Origin: Kalaharituber pfeilii
Taxonomy: Eukaryota > Ascomycota > Pezizomycetes > Pezizales > Pezizaceae
Reading direction: 5' to 3'
NCBI GenBank assembly: GCA_015179045.1
Contig: WHUZ01000002.1
Span: 310,001 to 374,000 of the forward strand
DNA length: 64,000 nt
The notes under the pieces: generated by a model
Database searches by the model: none
What the model saw: only the letters and a program-made list of their open reading frames with translations
Told to the model about the DNA's origin: nothing
Part shown: positions 55,857 through 64,000 of the stretch, piece after piece
Layout: the number at the start of each line of letters is the position of its first letter
Numbering within the stretch: position 1 is the stretch's first letter
Translations under genes and position numbers: made by a program

Positions 55857-57803
55857 TTAGAAGCGTTCGGTTTCCGTTGGTGGCGGTAGCACTCTCGGCT
55901 CCCCAACCGGGTGGCATTTCTCATCAAGCGGGAACTTCTTCTCAAATAACGTTGCCTGGAAGTCCGGCTTTGCGCCCAGTATTGCATCCTTGCCAACAAC
56001 AAACTCCACGCCGAGTCCAACTTCAGTGTTGACCTTGATGCCTGTCGTCTGCGCTGTCTCGCTTTTCTCGCACACACCTGCGGGGTCCTCCTCGGTGGTC
56101 ATAACCGTCGTGATGCGCGGAACGTTGAACTTGAGCGCGGCCTCATACGCTACCAAGCCAATTGCGTATAACTCTAGCCCCAAGACTGGTGTTCCCCTAA
56201 ACTCAAAGCTGGCTTCGACTGCACCACTGTTCAGCTGCAATGGGAGCCCGTCAAGACTCGCGCCGTCCCACCCAGTAACTTCCGACTTCTCAAATTGCAA
56301 TATATCGCCTTTGACTAGTGCTTCGTTAGGCACCCGGGCCAACGCCCCGAACGTGATATCCATGTCGCTCCTAATGTCTGTCGTCACGCCGATCTCAAAC
56401 TCGAATTTGGGGCCGAGGTTGAAGATATTTGGAATTGTGATGCCCCCAAATGGTATGTTGATGACGTCAAGGTTGATGTTGAGGGGATCACCTTCAGTCT
56501 TCTTCAGCTTCATGTTGATTTCGAGTTTGGCTTCAAAATCTTCGGGGGAGACTGTCCACCAGGCTTCTTGTGGAATGAAGTTGTCGACCACCAGATGACC
56601 GCCGAATTGGAGCTGACCTTTGATGTAGCAGTCGGTGCAGTCAATGACCTGGCGAGGATTCTCTTTCCTAGATTCATTCTGTTAGCCCTCGCCATGTAAC
56701 GTACCCTCAACAAGGGGTACCCAGCACAGAATGAAATGCTTACTGCAAGATATCAGTATAAATATTCTTCCTCTCTCCTGGCTGTCCTGCTGAGATATCC
56801 CAGGAAACAACTTCATCAAAGGTCTTGTCCCCCAGCTCACCCAGCGTATCCACGATTTCATCGAACTTATCTCCAAACTTCTCCTTCAGATCACTGAACT
56901 TGTCCTTGATGTCTTCAAATTTGTCCTTGAACCAATCCAATACGCCGCGGGCTTTGACTATTTTAGGTGAGCGCCGGCTCCGGACAAGGCGGGGAGCATC
57001 CTTGGGCTTTAGGCTGGCAAATTCAAGTTCGTAGCTACCGGCGACTTCTTCCCAGGGGGCAGGGTGGGCATAAAGTTTAATGAAGAGATCTGATTCTCGA
57101 TACTCAATTTGATGAATGCTAATAAAGACAGTCAGAACCCTTGCCACTAGAACTCTAGCCTTCCATACGGGCTTTGGAATACTCACTGATACGCCTTTCT
57201 CTCCTCCTCAGGAGCACATCCATCATGATCTGTAATCATGATAAACTCATCATCCTCGCCCTGATTAATCCAATCCCACGCCTCCCGGGCATGCTGAAAG
57301 CCCTTCTCATCGCTCAACGTCAAAGAGATGAATCCATCAGTCTTAACCTCGCAATCCACAGCCTTTGTCAATCCCTCAAACCTCTCCATCATAATGACTG
57401 GAATGCCATTAGGAGAATATAATGTCATGTTAGCTATCATTACACCCTTCCCACTCCCCTCCTGCGCAGCGTACACCATCTGTGCGTGGGACAAAAGATC
57501 AAGTCGTGAGTAATCGTTCACGATTTCACGGCGCTGGACAGGGTTAGAAAGGTCCTCGACTCGGACTGGCTTGAGCTTTGTTGATACAAGCATGTCGTTG
57601 CCTGAAGAACGGGCAGTGGCAATGTGATAGGGTTTATTGTCGGCAGTGCGTTTGCCAATGTGTACTGGTCTTGTGCTCGTTGAGCGGCGGTCAAGGTGGA
57701 CTGGCTTCGTTGTGGCAATATGGCGTGGAGGGGCTGCGGTGACCATCATGACGTTGCTAGCGAGCAGGGCCATTATCAGGCCTAGAAAGTTTCCGGGGTG
57801 CAT
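55857..57803 (-). CDS. Secreted DUF7029/DUF7223-type protein, three exons, 600 aa
   Basis: Biochemical role unknown. Exons on the minus strand are 57803-57187, 57118-56744 and 56667-55857; both introns (68 and 76 nt) are GT-AG and in phase. The start MHPGNFLGLIMALLASN is a signal peptide. Residues about 15-65 contain repeats of KPVHL/RPVHIGKR/KPYHIA, perhaps proteolytic processing sites. About 100-235 resemble DUF7029 (CEVKTDGFISLTLSDEKGF, AREAWDWIN, ITDHDGCAPEEERKAYH). A coiled, charged linker (FKDKFEDIKDKFSDLKEKFG, about 275-310) follows. After CTDCYIKGQLQFGGHLVV, about 340-600 resemble the beta-rich DUF7223 (WDGASLDGLPLQLNSGAVEA). The DUF assignment is from remembered family patterns. No GPI signal is clear at the end (PPPTETERF). 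The gene stands alone, with no operon-like context. Confidence 0.8.
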
Positions 57804-59024
57804 TTCTTTTTTGTTCCTCTGTTCCTCTGGTGCTTGTCAAGCCTGCGTATGCAGAATTGGTATATGAAAGGGGGCGGATGAAGAATCCGGGTATAATTAA
57901 GGAACGAGGTATATTGAACAAAAATGGGATATTTCGTGAAGGAAATGGACCTAAAGGGATGACAGCGATAACCAGCGCTGGGTCAAAGTCCCTGAAAGGC
58001 AGAAGGAAGCAAAGGAAATAAGGTATCTTCTTCTGGAAACGATATTATGTACTCTGCTCAATGGACGGTGAGGTCAAGAACAGCACATCACTAGGGGAGA
58101 TGGAAGAGCCAGGGAAGAGGGGATGTGATCCACTAAATATTGATTTCTCCGCATTTCGTTTTCCCCTTGGAACATCTAGTATGTTTCCGAATTTTAGACT
58201 GGAGATTTGCAATGTGCTGAGTTGCTAAATCTGTCCTGCGATTGGACATCTGAAATAACGTAAGGGTACGTTGGTTGATGTCAATGTGCCAGGCACCTTC
58301 CCAGTTCTCCTCAGCTTCACCCCTGTAGGATGCTGTTTCTGCAAGAATGGAAGCGCATAAACATTCAAAGAGGCACAAAATAAAGCGCAAAAGGTACTAC
58401 TCCTGCATGGATCAGCACTCACTTATAATTACTGCACCAGCGCCAGGATAGATAGGTTTCGAGAGAAAAGAGTTGTCAATAATGAGGATGTGTTTGGATG
58501 TTCAGGGGTGAATTGTGCTCGTAGACATATACATCTTGACACTGGACATGCTTGTCAGTTTCTCGCCGCAATTCTGCAGAGGGCGACGTTTCACTCGAAG
58601 ATGTTAATTCCCCATGCAGTCACAGGAATTTTATTTTATTTTATTTTATTTTTTTTAGTCTGCAAGTTTTTGACTCATATTGCGCAAGTGTCATGTTGCA
58701 TCGTCTATAGATATCTTCAACTCCCACGGGTGCTCTCGACCCCATAGTCAGCTACGAGTACCCATTTGCATTATGGCTCAACTGATCGTGACGTCCTTCA
58801 TTTGGCTTAACTCCGCTATTGAGCGCTCAGCGCTGGATAGCGTACTCACATGTCTACCCTAGAAACCTCCCTGCTGATACCCCTCACGCCTGGGGGGAGG
58901 TTTCAACTTACGGGTCAGTACTTGTTTAAATCATGAAGGGCGCTAGGGTAAATCACCATAAGTTATGCATTTGCACATTCGAGCAGGGACATAAGTGTGT
59001 TTCGTTAGTTTTGTGGACAAATAC
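57804..59024. other. Intergenic, no gene seen
   Basis: Includes the presumed promoter of the DUF7029-type gene. A TTTTA microsatellite lies at 58630-58655. Open frames near 58133-58420 (minus) are short and unrecognised. Confidence 0.45.
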
Positions 59025-59026
59025 TA

Positions 59027-59760
59027 GCCAGTTTCAAAAAGTATTGGGAGGCCTAACTAGTGCATATTGTGCCTTATGCAGTATATGGCATGCACAAAAC
59101 CACTTCTGAATTATTGCACACTGGCAAAGTTAGATAATGATCCCACAAGATATATGTGCAACCCGTAGCAGTTGTTCTGCAGCTGTTTTGACCATCGCTC
59201 TGCAGCTGTTTTGGCCGTCGTTCCGGCAGATGCTCTGACCGTCGTTTTGGTAGCTATTTTGACGGTTGTTTTGGCAGCCGTTTTGGCAGCATTTCATCAA
59301 CTGCCCGTTGTTTTTACCATTGTATCTGCAGCTGCTTGGCAGCCATTTCAGCAACCATTTCAGCAGCCATTCCGACGGTCGTTTCTGCCGCTGTTAGGAA
59401 TGTCATTTTGGCAGCTATTTTGACAGAAGCAGTTATTATAGGTATCATCCCCACATTGCTTATATTTCTATGCACTCCACATAATAGTATCAAGCTGTGT
59501 AGTTATTTCCACCGGTTGCATTGATACATTTAGACATTATTGATGGTGGTTTACTTATTTCCTTACTTATATTCTCTATTCTAACATTATTCCATTCCTA
59601 TATAAAATCACTTTCATCTACTCCACTGTAGCAATCCTTTCCAATGGTTGCATATTTATCTTGTGCCAAGTGGGTAACCTATATGTGGATCAGTGCATAC
59701 CATATACTGCATAATGCTTGATATGCATTCGTCAGGCGTCCGAATACTTTTGAAACTGGC
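59027..59760. mobile_element. MITE (734 bp) with GCCAGTTTCAAAAGTATT termini and internal minisatellite
   Basis: Left gccagtttcaaaaagtattg and right complement of cgaatacttttgaaactggc are flanked by TA (59025-59026, 59761-59762). The same termini form the 84-bp fold-back at 25671. The interior 59165-59430 is a degenerate repeat of ttttggcagc/cgtcgttttg words. No transposase. Confidence 0.82.
59165..59430. repeat. Degenerate short minisatellite inside the MITE
   Basis: Repeated words gttttggcagc, gaccgtcg and catttcagca give a period of roughly 12-24 bp. On the minus strand the array encodes Asn/Gln/Cys-rich text (NDGQSICRNDGQ). Confidence 0.65.
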
Positions 59761-59762
59761 TA

Positions 59763-61408
59763 CTGTAGTAGATGTGGGTAGTGAACGGCGTGCCATTCAA
59801 TGTAGTAGGTATTACTGTACCTGTCAGCAAAGAGGGAAGGTGTGTTTGTCATGATCGATTAATTGTCAATTGCTTCTGCCATGATCCTGCAACAGGGATG
59901 GAGAGGCCGTAGGGTTTCGGCACCTCCGGGTGAGCGCAGGTGGTCAGCAAACGTAATATCCAGCGGTACCAGTACCTGATTCTGACTATTTCAACTTTCA
60001 CAGCTAGAGTAGGTACTGTATTCGTTTGTTAGATCTACATTCGATAAAATATTTTTCTTTTCTCAAATACCTAGTTCGATTTTGATTGATTGATTTTGAT
60101 TACAAAAGACCTTCTCATCTGTTAAATCGAAAAGAAATATTTTGCTTGCAGTGCAACGACGTATATGTATTGATCGAATTTGCAACATCGAGTGTGCGGC
60201 CCCGTCTGGAGGAACGTTATGTCTTGGGTATGTCTTGGGACGGCTAACTAGCTCTTAATCCGATTTGCTCTATATTTAACCTTATTTCCATTTCCGTATA
60301 TACATAGTATATATTACAGCCGGTATATGTAAAGAACGTTTCGCACTCGCGCTGGAAGCGACGCTTAAAATCTGACATGCGCATCATTGCCGCTGCGGCT
60401 TCTGCGGGGACGCGAAGAATTCACAACGCCTGATTTTCGGCTAAAAAATCAGACTATAATTCCCCATGCAAAAAAGATGAAACCTCGCCGCCGCGTGACT
60501 GCACCCGGGATTTAAAAAGGGCGTCGATCAAAACCGTTACCCGGGATGTAGAGTACAGGCAGTTCGAGAGGGTCGCAAGGAACGACATCGATATTGAGTG
60601 TTCATGCAGGGATTCTATCTTGAGGCTCCTGAGATCTGAACGTTGATCTGTACATATAGTCGATCAATACTAAACCAGTTCTGCCAAAACTGTATGCAGG
60701 CAAAGATTACCATACTTAAACCGCGAAGTTGGTTTTTATTGGCTGGATCGACTTCGAGGGTTATGAATTGTAGATACATACATAGTAATCAGTTCGACGA
60801 TATAAACATCATATGTGCAAACATGTTCGTATACGTAAATTTAAATATTGAACAATGAATATGTATGTACCAAATCCATGCCTCCATTGATTTACTTAAA
60901 CAGCGTTCTCGCACCCATGCTGTTTTTTATAAATCTTCTTAAAATATAAAAATATAAATGGAGGTAGGAGGCCCTTATGATTAACCTAACGATATATATG
61001 AAGGTAGTTGTTCATATATAGTGGTGCTCTATATATATAGATCTAGATCTGTGTCATATGTTTAGAACTTGTAGGCAAATCTTGAAGCAGATTCTTACAA
61101 GTTGCGATCCACAAGTTCTTGTTTTTCCATGGAGGCCTGGAGTCCAGTTGCAATTGGCGGGCCCCAAACCGGTTGGGGGTATTTATTTGCAATTCTGACC
61201 AATCTTCGTTTACTATATATGGGCATGGCTAGTATTCGTGTTACAACTTGACAAAATTACATATCAGCCTCAGGGAGATTAATTATAACTTTCCTGATCT
61301 GGGCAGAGAGTGCATAAGGAGAGTCTTGGATTAGTAGGAAAGATGCATTTATTTATTTGTTCCGCTTGATATATGAATTTTCAAAATTATATAGTAGTAT
61401 AATTAGTA
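59763..61408. other. Intergenic, no gene seen
   Basis: AT-rich from 60640 to 61400. No recognisable ORF or RNA gene. Confidence 0.45.
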
Positions 61409-61566
61409 CTTGTGCTCCAAACTTCAGCTAGGTCATCTTGCGCCTGAAGACCTATGTTTTTGAATGTTGCAGCCGGGATCAAGTGGTCTTGTGCTCCAAA
61501 CTTCAGCTAGGTCATCTTGCGCCAGAAGACCTATGTTTCGTGAAATGTTGCAGCCGGGATCAAGTA
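61409..61566. repeat. 79-bp tandem duplication
   Basis: Two copies of a 79-bp unit starting cttgtgctccaaacttcagc (61409, 61488) and ending gttgcagccgggatcaagt, with a few changes. It lies in the 3' flank of the mitochondrial-protein gene. Confidence 0.85.
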
Positions 61567-61740
61567 GAAGTGTTCAGGTGGGAGAAAGTGAGTCTCAGCT
61601 CAATTATCAACTCCGAAAAAAATTCAAGTATCTACAGCTAGGAATAGAAGTATACCCAACAGTCAAGCGCCATGCCCCACTACTAACTCTCTCCTTCGTT
61701 CCCCCACCAATCAGTTCCCAGTCGCTTACACTCACCTCCT

Positions 61741-63225
61741 CTACTTCCTTCCCCCCTTCCCCTGAGTCTGCCTCTCCATCCTCTCTCCCCCCTCCTCCCC
61801 TATGTCCCTCGCCATTCTCCTGGCCTCCTCCATCCTCCTCCTCAACACCTCCGCCAGCTCTCCCACCGTCTCCTCCACCAATCTCTTCGCCTCCGGCCTC
61901 TTGTTTCTCGCCAACTCAACAAACACGCCCGCTCCACCCGGGATCGTCTCAAGCAACTGCTGTCCACCCGGTATACTCCTCAAATACTCCTCGGTCTGTT
62001 TTAATGACGAATCCCAGCTCATCGTCCCACCTCGACTTCCTACCTGCCCCATGGTCTCGGTGGCCTTCTTCCCGCTTTCCACTCCGGCTTCCTTCACCTT
62101 CTTCTCAATGTATTCTTTCAAATCTCCCCCGCTCCCATGACCCGCATACTGCCTTAACATACCCACAATCTCATACACGCCCCCAACACCACCACCCATG
62201 AAGGCAGCTCTCTTCAGCCCCTCCACATTATCCTCCAAAAAAGTCCTCACGTCCTCCGGCAACATGTCCAGTAGCCCGCCTTCCTGACTCATCAGCTCAC
62301 TATATGCCTCATCCCAAGCCCTCTCCGTCGCATTTCTCCCAATCCTCCTAATCTCCTCCGACTTACTCTGAATCAAGCTTGCTGCCTTATACAGCTTCGC
62401 CGGATCTGTCGTTCCGCCCTCCTTCCCCAACAACTCGTTCAGCTGCGCATACAGATCCTCCAAAACGTTCCCGGCCTCGGGCCCCGCCTCCTTCGCAGCC
62501 TTGGCAACCTCTCCGAGGGCGCCCTCTCCCGCACCAGTGCGTCGTAAAATTTCGGCGAGTTTAGGATTGGTATCAAGTATCTGTTGCCCAGCGTCGCCTG
62601 CGAGCCTTTTTAACGCCTTTCCCTTCTCTTCCAACACCCTTCGCACCCTGTTTGCCGTCTCCGCGTCAAACCCGCCTTCGGAGAAAATACCACGCAGCTC
62701 GGTATACGTCTCTTGGACAAGCTGGTTGATTTCCTTCGCCTTTGGCCCATTCGCAATATCATCTATCATGTCAAAAGCGTTATCCATCTTCTCCTTCGTT
62801 CCTGCCGGTAACAGCCCAGAGTACGAATTTGCAGCGGAACGGATAAAGTTGAGCGCTGCGCCAGGAGACGGCGGGGACGGCACAGTGTTTTGAATGGTCG
62901 ATTTGGCTTTATCGAGTATGTCCATCTTCGACTTTATAGCTTTAAGAGTGCTGGCGGTGCCAGAGACATGGTACCAAATGTAACCCCCCGTGAGAACAAG
63001 TAGCCCTCCAGCAACACCAGCCATGAAGGGAGTTTGCGTGGGGTCAATGCTGGAGGTGGAGCTGGACCCGTGGGAGCCGCTGCTCTGGTAGCGTCTACCA
63101 TTGGGGCATCGGGATGAGTTCGTGAATCGGGGTGCTCGACGTGGGGTACCACGGAGGAAGAGAAGGGTTTGGGCACGCCCGGCGGAGGCGACCGTGCGGG
63201 TGGTTATTGATGCGTAGGGAAACAT
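61741..63225 (-). CDS. Predicted mitochondrial single-pass membrane protein, 494 aa, single exon
   Basis: Function unknown. One uninterrupted exon. The N-terminus MFPYASITTRTVASAGRAQT is rich in Arg, Ser and Ala without acids, and a second Arg-rich block (TPRRAPRF, PNGRRYQSSG) follows. Together these look like a matrix-targeting presequence of about 45 residues. About 68-86 (MAGVAGGLLVLTGGYIWYHV) is a likely membrane segment. The remaining 400 residues are mostly charged amphipathic helix (KSKMDILDKAKSTIQ, ANRVRRVLEEKGKALKRLAG, ETVGELAEVLRRRMEEARRM), which suggests a coiled-coil domain in matrix or intermembrane space. The C-terminus is basic (MERQTQGKGGRK). I recall similar uncharacterised proteins in many Pezizomycotina but cannot name a family. 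Codon use is GC-rich compared with the AT-rich flanks, as expected for a conserved gene. Confidence 0.82.
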   Translation of the reverse strand: MFPYASITTRTVASAGRAQTLLFLRGTPRRAPRFTNSSRCPNGRRYQSSGSHGSSSTSSIDPTQTPFMAGVAGGLLVLTGGYIWYHVSGTASTLKAIKSKMDILDKAKSTIQNTVPSPPSPGAALNFIRSAANSYSGLLPAGTKEKMDNAFDMIDDIANGPKAKEINQLVQETYTELRGIFSEGGFDAETANRVRRVLEEKGKALKRLAGDAGQQILDTNPKLAEILRRTGAGEGALGEVAKAAKEAGPEAGNVLEDLYAQLNELLGKEGGTTDPAKLYKAASLIQSKSEEIRRIGRNATERAWDEAYSELMSQEGGLLDMLPEDVRTFLEDNVEGLKRAAFMGGGVGGVYEIVGMLRQYAGHGSGGDLKEYIEKKVKEAGVESGKKATETMGQVGSRGGTMSWDSSLKQTEEYLRSIPGGQQLLETIPGGAGVFVELARNKRPEAKRLVEETVGELAEVLRRRMEEARRMARDIGEEGGERMERQTQGKGGRK

Positions 63226-64000
63226 TGTGAGGGCGAATTTCTAAGTACGCCAATGTGTAAATCGGGGAGGAGGAAGCGTGTTTTAGAAAGTTGGGCGTTG
63301 TTTGCTTTGGGAATTCTTGGGTATATTCGTATAGAAAAGAAGTAAGGAAATGCAAAAGAAGAATTGATAATCAATCTCGAAAAGGGGACGTTCACAAATG
63401 TGTTTGTGTTTATTGTTGTAACAATGATAATAAGGATGATGATGCAATTCCCCCTCTCGAGCTGCCGCCGATGTTCCTCCTCCACGATCTTTATATACCT
63501 CCTACCATCCACAAACACCCCTTTCCCAGTTTGGGTTCCGTACCATCTTCCTCTGTTTGCACCCTGCAATTCAGGAAGGATTACTTGCATAGATGAGATA
63601 GAGGTGACATCATGACACCGTTGATTTGCCAAGAATACGAAAAGTTTGTACCTGCCAAGGTCGATCATCCTCAACTCAACACCAAGAAGTTTGTTTATGT
63701 TATGACATACATAATGTTGCATCTTACCACAACACAAACTTTGAAATACCCACTCCTGTTTTAACTTAATGTTCAGATTTTATTCAGAATACCACTATGG
63801 TACTTATTTCATGAATATGTGATACATCTTTCCAAGGTTAGAAAACTGGCAACCCCTATGTCGGGGAATCTTGAACTCCCCAGAAATCTCGAATGTCTCA
63901 CAAACCCTACAAACACAAGACAACAATGAGCCAATCCCTCCTGACCCTCATCCTTATCCCTGTGTGACCCCCACCTACTTAATCATCCCTCGGAAACGGT
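63226..64000. other. 5' flank of the mitochondrial-protein gene, no further gene
   Basis: The first few hundred bases hold its presumed 5' UTR and promoter. Open frames on both strands here are low-complexity and unrecognised. Confidence 0.5.

Noticed and set aside
59172..59423. 83-codon Ala/Val-rich open frame
   Set aside because: It falls in the internal minisatellite of a MITE; the frame is a by-product of the repeat.
61464..62201. 245-codon Pro/Ser-rich open frame on the plus strand
   Set aside because: It is antisense to the mitochondrial-protein gene and reflects its Gly/Glu/Arg-rich codons.

Overview
The window is genomic DNA of a filamentous ascomycete (Pezizomycotina). The evidence is a LaeA-type methyltransferase, a chitin deacetylase with a CBM18 domain, a secreted DUF7029/DUF7223-type protein, short introns with GTRAG donors and CTAAC-type branch sites, Tad-clade LINEs with an RNase H domain, a chromodomain Ty3/gypsy element and a pogo/Fot-type transposon. 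The LINE ORF1 remnants resemble the ORF1 from which powdery-mildew EKA proteins arose. That hints at Leotiomycetes but does not prove it.

Only five host genes are convincing in 64 kb: a methyltransferase at the left edge (116-1595, + strand, 5' part outside), a chitin deacetylase (30622-32209, +), a small cysteine-rich secreted protein (50110-51048, -), a secreted DUF7029/DUF7223-type protein (55857-57803, -) and a mitochondrial single-pass protein (61741-63225, -). Their intron-exon structures could be solved from the sequence. The rest is mobile-element debris or AT-rich sequence in which I see no gene.

Layout: 1.9-7.3 kb is a nest of LINE copies. 8.3-11.5 kb is a deleted chromovirus with both LTRs. 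12.0-13.4 kb is a 57-bp tandem array. 13.95-14.5 kb is an ORF1-only retroelement. 14.7-18.3 kb is bounded by two direct repeats. 18.66-20.55 kb is a giant palindrome. 20.8-23.4 kb holds a MITE and an apparently intact pogo-type transposon. 25.7-36 kb holds MITEs plus the chitin deacetylase. 37.4-45.3 kb is one LINE copy broken up by at least six later insertions. 46.35-48.9 kb is a LINE interrupted by a 1.4-kb ORF1-only element. 53.5-54.2 kb is a fold-back element.

The most unusual signal is a set of very small retroposed units. Each is about 34-45 nt, forms a hairpin, ends in poly(A) or an A/AT tract, and in most cases is flanked by a 9-16 bp target-site duplication. The unit equals the 3' terminal hairpin of the local LINEs, in two tail families (A: GCGAGTAATGATAT-An; B: GCGGGGTTACGTGAT-An). 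About nine insertions start within a few bases of the hairpin base, which random 5' truncation does not easily explain. They look like ultrashort SINE-like parasites of the LINE machinery. Two larger elements carry ORF1 joined directly to such a tail without ORF2, which recalls mammalian HAL1 elements.
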